From assembly GCA_963800235.1 (NCBI GenBank), contig CAWDAD010000001.1, positions 1,054,001-1,118,000 on the forward strand: a stretch of 64,000 bases of DNA. Direction: 5' to 3'. Position 1 is the first letter of the stretch. Each line of letters opens with the position of its first letter. Of this stretch, positions 28,575 through 37,854 are shown piece by piece. Source of the DNA: CAVVNP01 sp963800235. GTDB lineage: Bacteria > Actinomycetota > Acidimicrobiia > Acidimicrobiales > Iamiaceae. Below the pieces are notes generated by a model. It was not told the DNA's origin and ran no database searches. It saw only the letters and a list, made by a program, of their open reading frames with translations. The position numbers and the translations under genes were made by a program.

Positions 28575-30584
28575 ATGGTGACCGCCCTCCCCCACACCGA
28601 TCCCTCCGCCCCGCCGGCCGCCGGGAGCGTGACCGAGGCGCCGCCGATGCCGACGGCGCCGCCGGCACCGCCGACGTCGAGCACCGCCGACGCACCGGCG
28701 ACGGAGGCCCGGTCCTCGATCCCCGGCGGCACCCCGTCGGCCTGGCCCACCGGCCGGCTGCTCGGTCCGCTCCGCCGCCACCCCGTCGCCACCTCCGTCG
28801 TCGTCCTCGGCGTCGCCTTCCTCTTCGTCGGCGCCCAGGTGCGGACCTGGACCGGCCTCCCCACCGGCGACACCGCGCTCATCTCCCTCCACGCCTCCGA
28901 GGTCGGCGGTCCGCGCAGCCCGCTGGTCGGCCCCTACTCGCGCTACGGCTGGAACCACCCCGGCCCGATGCTGTTCTGGGTGGTGGCGGCCGGTCAGCAC
29001 CTGGCGGGGGCCGCCGGCGAGCGCCTGGCCGTGCTGGCCCTCGAAGGCGCCTGCGCCGTCGCCGCCGTCGCCCTGGCCGTCCGCCGTCGGCCGGTGGTGG
29101 GCGGGCTGCTCGGCGCGGCGGTGCTGGTCGCGCTGCTGGCCGACGGCGGCTCGTCCTACGGCTCGACCTGGAACCCGTACGTGCTGCCCATCCCCCTGCT
29201 GGCCTGCGCCGTCGGCTGCTGGCTGGCCGCCACCGACGGCGACGCCGGGGGCCTGCTGCTCGGCGTGGTCGCCGGCTCCTTCGTCGCCCAGAGCCACGTG
29301 GCCGGCGTTCCCCTGGTCGCCGCCGTCGGGACGGTCGCCGTCGCCCTGCGGATCGTGCTGCGCCGGGGCCGCCCCCGCATCCGCTGGTGGTGGACGGCGG
29401 CCGGCGCGGCGGTGGCGGTCGCCCTGTGGGCGCCGCCGGTCTGGCAGCAGCTCACCGGCCGCGACGGCAACCTGGCCGCCATCTGGGACTACTTCACCTC
29501 CGACCACCGGGGCGGCACGGTCGGCCCCGGTGACGCCTTCGCCGTCCTGGTCCGCCAGCTCGCCCTGCCGGCGCCGTGGATGAAGGGGCGGACCCACACC
29601 CCACCCCAGGACGTCGCCGGCGCGCCGGGCCTCGTCGCCCAGGTCGCCGTCGGGCTCCTGCTGGCCGTGCTCGTCCTGCTGGTCGTGCGGGCGGTGCGGC
29701 GGGGCGACCGGGGGCGGGCCGGCCTCGGGGTGCTCGCCCTCGGCCTGGTCGCCGTGTCGTGGCTCGCCACCACCCGGATCACCGGCGAGCCCTTCGAGTA
29801 CCTCGTCCACTGGTGGTGGGCGGTCTCGATGCTGCTCTGGGTCGCCACCGTCGACCTGGTGCTCGGCGAGGTCGTCACCCGGTGGACCACCCGACCGGCC
29901 GCCCGTCGCCCCCCGGTCGGCCGCCACGGTCGCCACGTCCGCCGTCGGACGCCGGTCGGTCGGGCGGGCGGCGCCGCGCTGGGGACCGCAGTGGTGCTCC
30001 TGGTGGTGGTGCTGATCGGCGGCATCGCGGTGCGCAGCACGTCGGTCGTCCCCGACGACCTGGCCGCCGCCCGGGCGGCGACGTCGCTGGTCCGGCAGGT
30101 CGAGCCCCACCTGGTGGCCGGCCGGGCCTACCGGTTGCGGTGGGCCGACCCCTACGACTTCGGCAGCGGGTCCGTCGGCCTGCTGGTCGCCCTTCGCGAG
30201 CGGGGCTTCGCCGTGGCCGTCCCGCCCCGGGAGGTCGTCGTGCTCGGACCCCGCTACGTCGTCGCCGCCCGGGAGGCCCGACCGACGCTCACCGTCGTCA
30301 GCTCGCTCGACCCCGATCTCCCGGCCGTCCCCGCCGGTGCCCGGCTGCTGGCCCGGTTCGATCCGCTCGACCGGGCCGAACGGGCCGAGTACGACCGCGT
30401 GTTCCGACGGGTGGCCGGCGAGCAGGGCCGCCACGCCCCGATCACCGACGTGGAGGGGCTCGGGGGCATCACGGCGGTCCGCCGCGGTGCCGGCGCCCAC
30501 GAGGTGGCCCGGCTGGCCGCCCTGCAGCGACTCGGCCCCCGCTTCGTCGTGTACGAGACCCCGGCACCGCCGCGACCCGGCTGA
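28575..30584 (+). CDS. Integral membrane protein, probable GT-C glycosyltransferase
   Basis: 669 residues. A proline-rich cytoplasmic leader of about 75 residues precedes roughly ten membrane helices and a soluble C-terminal domain from about residue 490. TGDTALISLHA after the first helix and RYGWNHPGPMLFW fit the first outward loop of GT-C enzymes, but the pairwise family is not certain. ATG 28575 is chosen because the frame is open far upstream through antisense of the neighbouring gene. It begins a plus-strand set with GT2-GtrA and GtrA, suggesting polyprenyl-linked sugar synthesis and transfer to the envelope. Confidence 0.75.
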   Translation: MVTALPHTDPSAPPAAGSVTEAPPMPTAPPAPPTSSTADAPATEARSSIPGGTPSAWPTGRLLGPLRRHPVATSVVVLGVAFLFVGAQVRTWTGLPTGDTALISLHASEVGGPRSPLVGPYSRYGWNHPGPMLFWVVAAGQHLAGAAGERLAVLALEGACAVAAVALAVRRRPVVGGLLGAAVLVALLADGGSSYGSTWNPYVLPIPLLACAVGCWLAATDGDAGGLLLGVVAGSFVAQSHVAGVPLVAAVGTVAVALRIVLRRGRPRIRWWWTAAGAAVAVALWAPPVWQQLTGRDGNLAAIWDYFTSDHRGGTVGPGDAFAVLVRQLALPAPWMKGRTHTPPQDVAGAPGLVAQVAVGLLLAVLVLLVVRAVRRGDRGRAGLGVLALGLVAVSWLATTRITGEPFEYLVHWWWAVSMLLWVATVDLVLGEVVTRWTTRPAARRPPVGRHGRHVRRRTPVGRAGGAALGTAVVLLVVVLIGGIAVRSTSVVPDDLAAARAATSLVRQVEPHLVAGRAYRLRWADPYDFGSGSVGLLVALRERGFAVAVPPREVVVLGPRYVVAAREARPTLTVVSSLDPDLPAVPAGARLLARFDPLDRAERAEYDRVFRRVAGEQGRHAPITDVEGLGGITAVRRGAGAHEVARLAALQRLGPRFVVYETPAPPRPG

Positions 30585-30686
30585 GCGGAGGGACCGGCCC
30601 TGACGGACCCGGTCGCCGGCTGACCGCCGCGGTTCCCAGACAACTCCCAGAACGGCCACAGCGGGGTCGGAGTCGGGTTCACCACG

Positions 30687-32036
30687 ATGCTGCCCATGAC
30701 CGCAACCGACTCCCTCACCGACGGCCCGCCGCCCGGGATCGGGCCTGCCAGCATGAGCGGCATCGAGATCAAGGGCGACCCCACCGCCGCCGTGCCCGCC
30801 GGCGATCCGAGGCCGGCCGTCTCCCCCGGTCCGGCACCCGAACCCGGGTCCGACGAGCCGCGCACCGCCACCGTCGAGGTGGTCGTCCCCGTCTACGACG
30901 AGGAGGCCACCCTCGAGCGGTCGATCCGCCGGCTCCACTCGTACCTGGCCGCGCGGTTCCCGCTGAGCTGGCAGATCACCATCGCCGACAACGCCAGCAC
31001 CGACCGGACCTGGGACCTCGCCCGCGACCTGGCCCGCGAGCTCGACGGCGTCACCGCCGTCCACCTCGACCAGAAGGGTCGGGGGCGGGCGCTGCGCCAG
31101 ACCTGGTCGATGAGCGACGCCATCGTCGTCGCCTACATGGACGTCGACCTGTCCACCGATCTCGACGCCCTCCTCCCCCTCGTCGCCCCGCTCGTCTCCG
31201 GTCACAGCGACGTCGCCATCGGCACCCGGCTGGGCTCCGGCGCCCGGGTCGTGCGGGGCCCCAAGCGCGAGGCCATCTCCCGGGCCTACAACCTCATCCT
31301 CCACGCCGCCCTCCGCAGCGGCTTCTCCGACGCCCAGTGCGGCTTCAAGGCCATGCGGGCCGACGTGGCCCGGCGGCTGCTGCCCCTCGTCGAGGACCAG
31401 AACTGGTTCTTCGACACCGAGGTGCTGGTGCTGGCCGAGCGCAACGGGCTGCGGGTCCACGAGGTGCCGGTCGACTGGGTCGACGACGCCGACACCCGGG
31501 TCCACGTCACCTCCACCGCCCTCGAGGACCTGCGCGGCATCTGGCGCCTCCTGCGCCGCTTCGCCCGGGGCCAGGGCGTGCTGCCCGACGCCCTGGCCGC
31601 GGCCGACCCGGCCGGTGCGTCCGACGGCGACGGCGACCCCGACCTGCCGGACCCGACCCTGGTCAGCCAGCTGGTGCGCTTCGCCTCGATCGGGGCGGTC
31701 AGCACCGTGCTCTTCGCCGTCCTGTTCGCCGTGCTGGCCGGACCGCTCGGACCGGTGCTGGCCGACGTCGTCGCCCTCGCCATCTGCTCGCTGGCCAACC
31801 TCACGGCCAACCGCCGGCTCACCTTCTCGCTGCGGGGCCGCACCCACCGCGTGCGCCACTACAGCGCCGGCCTGGCCCTCACCCTGCTGCCCCTCGCCAC
31901 CACCCTGGCCACCCTCGGGCTGCTGTCGCTGGCCGGGCTCACCTCGCTCACCGCCCAGCTGATCGCGCTCTCCCTCGCCAACGGCCTGGCCACCGCCGCC
32001 CGGTTCGTGGTCCTCCGGCAGTGGATCTTCCGATGA
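30687..32036 (+). CDS. Bifunctional GT2 glycosyltransferase (DPM1-like) and GtrA-like membrane protein
   Basis: 449 residues. Residues 60-300 are a GT2 domain: VEVVVPVYDEEATLE, the DVDLSTD acidic motif for nucleotide-sugar and metal, and GFKAMRAD plus WFFDTEVL, typical of dolichol-phosphate-mannose synthase relatives. Residues 325-449 contain four helices with the GtrA motif LVRFASIGAVST and NRRLTF. The protein probably makes a polyprenyl-phosphate sugar on the cytoplasmic face and flips it. ATG 30687 or 30696 may start it. Its stop overlaps the next GtrA gene by 4 bases. Confidence 0.9.
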   Translation: MLPMTATDSLTDGPPPGIGPASMSGIEIKGDPTAAVPAGDPRPAVSPGPAPEPGSDEPRTATVEVVVPVYDEEATLERSIRRLHSYLAARFPLSWQITIADNASTDRTWDLARDLARELDGVTAVHLDQKGRGRALRQTWSMSDAIVVAYMDVDLSTDLDALLPLVAPLVSGHSDVAIGTRLGSGARVVRGPKREAISRAYNLILHAALRSGFSDAQCGFKAMRADVARRLLPLVEDQNWFFDTEVLVLAERNGLRVHEVPVDWVDDADTRVHVTSTALEDLRGIWRLLRRFARGQGVLPDALAAADPAGASDGDGDPDLPDPTLVSQLVRFASIGAVSTVLFAVLFAVLAGPLGPVLADVVALAICSLANLTANRRLTFSLRGRTHRVRHYSAGLALTLLPLATTLATLGLLSLAGLTSLTAQLIALSLANGLATAARFVVLRQWIFR

Positions 32037-32649
32037 GCCTGCTGACCGCCGAGGTGGTGACCACCGACGCCCCGGGCCACGACGTGAGCACCACCGACGA
32101 CCGGGCCGCCGGGATCGCCACCGGCGCGGACGTCGCCGTCGTCCCGGTCCGGGACGGCTGCGGGCCAGGGTCCACCAGCTGCTCCGCTACGGCACCGTGT
32201 CGATCATCTCGACCGTCACCAGCGCCGCCATCCTCGGCGTGCTCGTCTCCACCCGCGCCGTCGCCGCCGGCTGGGCCAACGTCATCGCCACCGGCGTCGG
32301 CACCATCCCGAGCTTCGAGCTCAACCGCCGCTGGGTGTGGCGCAAGCAGGGCAAGCGGTCGATCTGGACCGAGGTGGGCCCCTTCGCCGCCCTCAGCTTC
32401 GCCGGGCTCGGCCTGTCGACGCTGGCGGTCAGCACCGCCGCCCGGTGGGCCGACCACACCGGCCTCGACCGCATGACGCGCACCATGGCGGTCGAGGCGG
32501 CCAGCCTGATCGCCTTCGGGGCGCTCTGGGTGCTCCAGTTCCTGATCCTGGAGCACCTGCTGTTCGGACCGAAGCGCGGCGGCGTCGGCGGTGGGGTGAC
32601 CGAGGGGATTCGAACCCCCGACATCCGCGACCACAACGCGGCGCTCTGA
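32033..32649 (+). pseudogene. GtrA-like membrane protein, frameshifted
   Basis: ATG 32033 overlaps the GT2-GtrA stop (ATGA). The first about 42 codons (MSLLTAEVVTTDAPG...) are in one frame. From about 32155 the GtrA homology (VHQLLRYGTVSIISTVTSA, FELNRRWVWRK, four helices) continues in another frame, consistent with loss of one base in CGGGACGGCTGCGG. Without the shift only an internal GTG at 32197 would start the GtrA part. The last 19 codons run antisense across tRNA-His, so the native stop may also be lost. An assembly indel is possible. Confidence 0.75.
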
Positions 32650-32669
32650 CCAACTGAGCTACGGCCACC
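32592..32669 (-). tRNA. tRNA-His (anticodon GTG)
   Basis: A 78-nt gene including G-1 and an encoded CCA end. The acceptor GTGGCCG pairs with CGGTCAC with one G-U, the anticodon stem is CCGCG/CGCGG and the loop TTGTGGT gives GUG. It lies antisense to the 3' end of the frameshifted GtrA frame. Confidence 0.95.
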
Positions 32670-32734
32670 AGGTAGGCCGGCCAGCATAGAGGTCGGCCCT
32701 GGGCCGTCCCGACGCCGGTTCCCGACCCGCCGGG

Positions 32735-33979
32735 TCAGCCGAGCGGCCCGGCGCCGTCGCGCTGGAAGGTGCTCACCACCTCGACCTCGGGGGTGTGGGG
32801 GAACAGGTCGACCAGCGTCGAGCCCTGCCACCGGTACCCGGCCCTCCGGAGCAGGCCGGCGTCCCTGCCGAGGGCACCGGGATCGCAGCTGACCAGCACC
32901 ACCAGCCCGGCGCCGGTGGCCGCCACCGAGCGGACCGCCGGGTCGCCGAGCCCCGAACGGGCCGGGTCGGCCACCACCACGTCGGCCGGGGAGGGCCGCC
33001 ACCCGTCGAGGCTGGAGCGGACGACGGTGGCGTCGTCGCCGGCCAGGTTCCGGCGGGCGTCGTGCACCGCCGCGCCGTGGCGCTCGACGCCGACCGCCCG
33101 CGTCCCGAGCGGCGCGGCGACGGCGCCGGCGAACAGCCCGACGCCACAGCAGAGGTCGACCAGCGTGCCCGGCTCGGTCCGGTCGCGCCGCACGTGGGGC
33201 TCGACCGCGGCCCGCACCACCTCGACCAGCTGGGCGGCGCCGTCGGCCCGGCTCTGGAAGAACGAGCTGGCCGAGATCCGCCAGCTCCGTCCGGCCACCT
33301 GGTCGTGGAACCAGGCCCGCCTGCCGGCGGCCAGCTCGTCCGCCCCCACCACCAGCACGTCGCCGGGCACCGAGACGCCGGCTGCGGTCGGGGTGGCCAG
33401 CACCAGCCGCTCGGCGGTGGCCGGACCGATCCGCAGCGTCACCTCGGTGGCCCCGTCGAAGCGACCGCCGACCAGCAGCTCCTCCACCCCGGGGTGGGCG
33501 ACCAGGCACGAGTCCAGGGCCAGCACCTCGTGGCTGTGGTGGTGCCGCAGCCCGGCGTGTCCCTCGACCACCGCCGCCCGGACCGTCGTGCGGTACCCGG
33601 TCGTCGGCAGCGGCGGCGCCAGGCCGATGTCGGCCAGCAGCTCGTCGGCCGCACCCAGCTTCCCGATCCGGGCGAGGGCGTCGGCCACGATGCGGCGCTT
33701 CAGGTCGGGCTGGTGGCTCGGCTCGACGTGCTGCCACCGGCACCCTCCGCAGCCATCGGCCACGTGGGGGCACGGCGGTTCGATCCGGTGCGGCGACGCC
33801 TCCACCACCTCGACGATCCGGCCTCGGGCGAAGCTCCGCCTCTCCTCCACCACCTCGACCGCGACCTGCTCGTCGGGCAGCGCGCCCTCGACGAACACCA
33901 CCCTCCCGCCGTCCTCGCGGGCGACCGCCGCGCCCCCGGCGGCGACGCCGTGGGGGCGGAGGACGAGGCGGTCCGGCAC
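32735..33979 (-). CDS. TrmA/RlmD-type 23S rRNA or tRNA uracil-C5 methyltransferase
   Basis: 414 residues. A TRAM RNA-binding domain lies at the N-terminus (VEGALPDEQVAVEVVEERRSFARGRI), then an iron-sulfur cluster motif with three cysteines in CPHVADGCGGC, and a class I methyltransferase fold with LVDLCCGVGLFAG and the catalytic Cys in LVSCDPGALGRD. It methylates C5 of a uridine using SAM; which uridine cannot be told. GTG 33979 is chosen so that the gene does not overlap the divergent rpe start. An ATG at 34018 in frame is less likely. Confidence 0.9.
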   Translation of the reverse strand: MPDRLVLRPHGVAAGGAAVAREDGGRVVFVEGALPDEQVAVEVVEERRSFARGRIVEVVEASPHRIEPPCPHVADGCGGCRWQHVEPSHQPDLKRRIVADALARIGKLGAADELLADIGLAPPLPTTGYRTTVRAAVVEGHAGLRHHHSHEVLALDSCLVAHPGVEELLVGGRFDGATEVTLRIGPATAERLVLATPTAAGVSVPGDVLVVGADELAAGRRAWFHDQVAGRSWRISASSFFQSRADGAAQLVEVVRAAVEPHVRRDRTEPGTLVDLCCGVGLFAGAVAAPLGTRAVGVERHGAAVHDARRNLAGDDATVVRSSLDGWRPSPADVVVADPARSGLGDPAVRSVAATGAGLVVLVSCDPGALGRDAGLLRRAGYRWQGSTLVDLFPHTPEVEVVSTFQRDGAGPLG

Positions 33980-34002
33980 CGCATCGAGCGTAGGGTTGGA
34001 CG

Positions 34003-34707
34003 GTGCCCGCACCCGCATCCCCCCGGCCGATCGAGATCGCCCCGTCGGTGCTGCCCGCCGACTTCTCCGAGCTCGGCAAGGCCTGCCAGGCGCTCGAGAA
34101 GGCCGGCGTCGACCGCATCCAGTGGGACGTCATGGACGGCCGGTTCGTACCCAACCTCACCTTCGGGCCCGACGTCATCGCCAGCTGCCGGCCCCACGTC
34201 TCGGTGCCGTTCGAGGCCCACCTCATGGTCGAGCAGCCCGACGAGCTGGCGTCCCGCTACGTCGAGGCCGGCTGCGAGCGGCTGATCGTCCACGCCGAGG
34301 CGTGCCTGCACCTGCACCGCACCCTCGGGCACATCAACGACCTGGGAGCCGCTGCGGCGGTGGCGCTGAACCCGGCCACGCCGGTCGAGGCGGTGGCCAA
34401 CGTGCTCGACCTGGTCGACATGGTGCTGGTCATGACGGTGAACCCCGGCTTCGGCGGCCAGGCGTACATCGCCACCATGGAGCCCAAGATCCGCCAGGTC
34501 CGAAACCTCGTCGTCGACGGCGGCCACGACGTCGACATCGAGGTCGACGGCGGCATCGCCCACGACACCGTCGCCGGTGCCGCCGCGGCGGGGGCCAACG
34601 TGCTCGTCGCCGGCAGCGCCCTCTTCCGCGACCCCGACGGGCTCGAGCACGCGGTCACCGATCTCCGGGACCGGGCTCGGGCGGCGGTGCCCTCGGCGGC
34701 TGCGTGA
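34003..34707 (+). CDS. rpe: Ribulose-phosphate 3-epimerase
   Basis: 234 residues, a TIM barrel that interconverts ribulose 5-phosphate and xylulose 5-phosphate. The motifs IAPSVLPADF, WDVMDGRFVPNLTFG (metal His/Asp region), AHLMVEQP, MTVNPGFGGQ and EVDGGI are all present. GTG 34003 is about 25 bases from the divergent methyltransferase start. It feeds xylulose 5-phosphate, the substrate of the phosphoketolase at 4503. Its stop overlaps the following lipoprotein GTG by 4 bases. Confidence 0.95.
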   Translation: MPAPASPRPIEIAPSVLPADFSELGKACQALEKAGVDRIQWDVMDGRFVPNLTFGPDVIASCRPHVSVPFEAHLMVEQPDELASRYVEAGCERLIVHAEACLHLHRTLGHINDLGAAAAVALNPATPVEAVANVLDLVDMVLVMTVNPGFGGQAYIATMEPKIRQVRNLVVDGGHDVDIEVDGGIAHDTVAGAAAAGANVLVAGSALFRDPDGLEHAVTDLRDRARAAVPSAAA

Positions 34708-35393
34708 TCCGTCCGGCGCCACCCGGCCCGGCGCGCCTCGCGTCGACCGCACGCTCCGGCCCGGCGCCCCGCCGCTCCCGCTCGGCGCGGGTGGCGGCGA
34801 CCGGATCCCTGGCCGCCGTCGTGCTGGTGGTCAGCCTGCTCGCCGGGTGCGCCCACGGCCAGGGCAGCCGCGACGCCTTCTGCAGCCAGCTCCGCAGCCT
34901 GTCCAACCGCTCGGTGCTGCTGGGGCGCTTCGACCCGTTCAACCCGAGCGACCTGGCCGTGTACAAGCGCAGCGCCGCCACCGACATGTCGAAGCTCGAA
35001 CGGGCCGCGCCCCGTGACATCAAGCCCGACGTGGCCGCCGTCGCCGACCTGACGGCCGAGATCGCCCAACTCACCGAGAAGTACCAGAACGACCCGGCCG
35101 AGCTGCGCTACCGGCTCTACGACCTCGGTCGCCACCGAGTGGGCGCGGCCAGCAGCGTGGTGAAGGTCGTCGACTACGCCAAGTCCAAGTGCGGCATCGA
35201 CATCAACGCCGAGCGCCGCCGGCGCGCCCAGCGCTCGGGCTCCGACTCCGGCTCGTTCGACTCGGGCTCGTTCGACTCGGGCTCGTTCGACTCGGGTCCG
35301 TTCGACTCCGGCGGCTTCGGGCCCGGCCGCCGCGACACGAGCGGGTCCGACACGAGCAGCTCGGGCATCGGGTCGTCGAGCTCCGGGTCCTGA
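34704..35393 (+). CDS. Putative lipoprotein with Ser/Phe/Asp repeats at the C-terminus
   Basis: 229 residues. A basic N-terminus then a hydrophobic stretch ending LLAGC gives a lipobox near residue 49. The middle is a helical domain (FCSQLRSL..., IAQLTEKYQNDPAELRYRLYDLG) with two cysteines. The C-terminal 60 residues are disordered, with repeats of SGSFD from a 15-bp DNA tandem at about 35250-35310. GTG 34704 overlaps the rpe stop (GTGA). Function unknown. Confidence 0.75.
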   Translation: MIRPAPPGPARLASTARSGPAPRRSRSARVAATGSLAAVVLVVSLLAGCAHGQGSRDAFCSQLRSLSNRSVLLGRFDPFNPSDLAVYKRSAATDMSKLERAAPRDIKPDVAAVADLTAEIAQLTEKYQNDPAELRYRLYDLGRHRVGAASSVVKVVDYAKSKCGIDINAERRRRAQRSGSDSGSFDSGSFDSGSFDSGPFDSGGFGPGRRDTSGSDTSSSGIGSSSSGS

Positions 35394-35506
35394 TCCCGGG
35401 TCCTCGACCGGGCCGGCTCCGTCGGTGGTCGCTCGCAGCGCAGCAGAATGTTGCAGTCGCGTTACGATCTCCGACCTCGGGGGTTCCGAGCCAGAGGAGA
35501 CACCGC

Positions 35507-35938
35507 ATGCACGCCCTGCGACGCGCGCCCCGCGCCGCGCTGGTCCTGGTGGCCGCCGGCGCCGTCCTGACCTTCGCCGCCTGCGGCTCACCGGCCACCG
35601 ACCTGGCCGACCGCACCAACGCCACCCGGGCGTCGGTCGGTGAAGCGCCCTACGTGATCGATCCCATCCTGAACACCAAGGCGCAGCGCCAGGCCGAGGC
35701 GATGGCCGCCGCCGGCTACCTCTTCCACTCGAACCTGTCGGTCGGCGAGCCTCCCGGCACCTGGACGGCCGGTGAGGACGTCGGGGTGGGCGGCAGCACC
35801 GCCCAGATCTACGACGCCTGGCTGCGGTCGGCGCCGCACTACGCCAACATCACCAACCGGGCCTTCACCCGGCTGGGTGTCGGCGTGGTCACCGACCGCT
35901 CCGGTCGGGTGTGGGCCGCCCTCGAGTTCGCCGGCTGA
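35507..35938 (+). CDS. Short CAP/SCP-domain lipoprotein
   Basis: 143 residues. The signal peptide ends in LTFAAC, a lipobox with Cys near residue 26. The remainder fits a short CAP fold: NATRASVGEAPYVIDPILNTKAQRQAEAMA, then HSNL and a C-terminal GVGVVTDRSGRVWAALEF strand pair. CAP domains in bacteria are extracytoplasmic, with poorly defined enzymatic or binding roles. AGAGGA lies before ATG 35507. It follows the previous lipoprotein by 113 bases. Confidence 0.82.
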   Translation: MHALRRAPRAALVLVAAGAVLTFAACGSPATDLADRTNATRASVGEAPYVIDPILNTKAQRQAEAMAAAGYLFHSNLSVGEPPGTWTAGEDVGVGGSTAQIYDAWLRSAPHYANITNRAFTRLGVGVVTDRSGRVWAALEFAG

Positions 35939-35956
35939 CCCGCCGGCGAGCCGTCG

Positions 35957-36574
35957 TCAGTCGGCGGCCTCGGCCATCTGCTGGCGGCGCTCGATGACCT
36001 CGTCGACGATGCCGTACTCCTTGGCCTGCTCGGCGGTGAACCACCGGTCGCGCTCGGAGTCCAGCTCGATCTGGCTGACGTCCTGGCCGGTGTGCTCGGC
36101 GATGCGCTCGGCCATGAGCCGCTTCACGTAGACGATCTGCTCGGCCTGGATCTTGATGTCGGACGCCTGGCCCTGGAGGCCGCCGGAGGGCTGGTGCATC
36201 ATGATCCGGCTGTGGGGCAGGGCGAAGCGCATGCCCGGCTCGCCGGCGCACAGCAGGAACTGGCCCATCGAGGCGGCCAGGCCCATGCAGATGGTGCCGA
36301 CCTTGGGCGACACGAGCTGCATGGTGTCGTAGATGGCCATGCCGGCGGTGATGCTGCCGCCCGGGCTGTTGATGTAGAGCCAGATGTCCTGGCCGCGGTC
36401 CTGGCCCTCGAGGTAGAGCAGCTGGGCGGTGATCAGGTTGGCGATGTGGTCGTTGACGTCGGTGCCGAGGAACAGGATCCGCTCCTTGAGGAGGCGGTTG
36501 AAGATGTCTGCTCCGGGATCGACGAGCCCGTTCGGGCCCTGGAACGTCGGGTTCGGCAGCGGCGGCTGGTCCAT
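35957..36574 (-). CDS. clpP: ATP-dependent Clp protease proteolytic subunit
   Basis: 205 residues from ATG 36574. The serine protease chamber of ClpXP/ClpCP. The catalytic Ser is in CMGLAASMGQF, the His in LPHSRIMMHQP and the Asp in ELDSERDRWF; INSPGGSITAGMAIYD matches the family handle/barrel sequence. An alternative ATG eight codons upstream (36598) would give 213 residues; neither has a strong Shine-Dalgarno. Neither clpX nor a second clpP is beside it. It is divergent from tRNA-Leu. Confidence 0.95.
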   Translation of the reverse strand: MDQPPLPNPTFQGPNGLVDPGADIFNRLLKERILFLGTDVNDHIANLITAQLLYLEGQDRGQDIWLYINSPGGSITAGMAIYDTMQLVSPKVGTICMGLAASMGQFLLCAGEPGMRFALPHSRIMMHQPSGGLQGQASDIKIQAEQIVYVKRLMAERIAEHTGQDVSQIELDSERDRWFTAEQAKEYGIVDEVIERRQQMAEAAD

Positions 36575-36652
36575 GGCGGCGAGGCTAGCGGTGCCCATCC
36601 GCCACCCGGTCCGGTCGCCTCCGCCGTCGTAGCCTCGGGTGCGGCACGTCCC

Positions 36653-36734
36653 GCGGGCGTGGTGGAACTGGCAGACACGCCAGGTTTAGGTCCTGGTGTC
36701 GAAAGACGTGGGAGTTCGAGTCTCCCCGCCCGCA
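36653..36734 (+). tRNA. tRNA-Leu (anticodon TAG)
   Basis: An 82-nt class II tRNA with acceptor GCGGGCG/CGCCCGC, anticodon loop TTTAGGT giving UAG, a long variable arm (TGTCGAAAGACG) and T arm GAG-TTCGAGT-CTC. CCA is not encoded. An integrative element remnant begins about 100 bases downstream, so this gene is the probable integration site. Confidence 0.95.
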
Positions 36735-36830
36735 CCGGCTCCGTGAGCCGAACGCCGAGGTCAGCGAAGTGGGAGGCCCGAACGAGATGCACCGAGGTTC
36801 CGTCCGTGGTCACGGTTTGGTCACGAAGCA

Positions 36831-37854
36831 GTGAGCGAGGAGCTGAACAACCCGGCAGCGCGACTGGTGGAGATCCTCCGTCGCATCCAGCGCGGCCACA
36901 GCAACAAGACCGTGCGCCAAGCCGTCGCCGATGCGCTGGGCATCTCACCCGACGTCGACTCGGTCCTTCACGAGCGTCTGGTCCTCGTCGATGGGATCGC
37001 CCAAGAAGCTCGAACCAAGCTCGAGGCGGATGGGGTGGGGGCCGACTTCATGCTCCGCGACTTGGCCGTCGTCGAGAAGCAGATCATCCCGGCGCTACAC
37101 AACCTCAACTCCAACGCCAGCGGTGTCGGCAAGAAGATCACGCCCGAGATCTTGAGGGGCCTCGACGGATGCGCATATGCACTCAGCATGTCCGATGCCG
37201 AGCCGGCCTTGGACCGCAACAAACTGGCCGACATCAGGCGAGAGCTCGACGAGTTAGCGGACAAGTTGGCTCATGCGGACGATCTAGACCCTGACTTGCG
37301 GGCGTTCCTCGCAGATGCGATCTCGGCCCTAATCCGCGCGAATCGACGATGTCGACCTCTTCGGACCCGGGCGGCTGCGGAAGGCGCTTGAGCGTGCCAT
37401 CGGTGGGCTCCAGATGTACGGCCCGAAGTTGCCCGAGAACGAGCAGCCGAGCATCCTCCGTCGACTCAGGCGCCTTCTTGGACTGACCGCTGACGTCTTT
37501 GGCGTGGCCGGATTCGCCATGATGCTCGGGGCGGCCCCAGTCCCTCCAGCCCTTGCTCCCGGGCCGCAGCGCCCCCCGGGCGTCGAGACAGGTCCTCCGC
37601 CAGGACTGGGTCCCTCGATTGCACCGACTGACGACGACGACCCGCTACCACCGCACAGTCCCGCTACGCCCCCGCGCTCCCTCACGACTGAGGAAGAGCC
37701 CCGCCACCTTCTCGGCGGCGTCGCTCAGCATGGGCGCCGAGGCGTGGCTGTAGAGGTCGAGGGTCACGCCGATCGACGAGTGGCCGAGCCGCTCGCTGAC
37801 GACCTTCGGGTGAACACCGGCCTCGAGGGCGAGCGTCGCCCACGTGTGGCGTAG
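36831..37854 (+). pseudogene. Hypothetical protein of integrative-element remnant, frameshifted
   Basis: GTG 36831 opens a helical protein (LVEILRRIQRGHSNKTVRQAVADALGISP, then HNLNSNASGVGKKITPE) of about 170 residues. At about 37335 the coding signal moves to another frame (RIDDVDLFGPGRLRKALERAIGG) that runs on through a hydrophobic stretch VFGVAGFAMMLGAAPVP to a proline-rich tail, then reads antisense through the integrase 3' end. GC is clearly lower than in its neighbours, fitting foreign origin. The frame change equals one extra base; the native stop may be lost. No family is recognised. Confidence 0.6.

Noticed and set aside
28500..31859. Long minus-strand open frame opposite the GT-C and GT2 genes
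   Set aside because: Gly/Asp/Glu/Arg-rich shadow sequence with no domain; the plus strand carries membrane helices and GT2 motifs.
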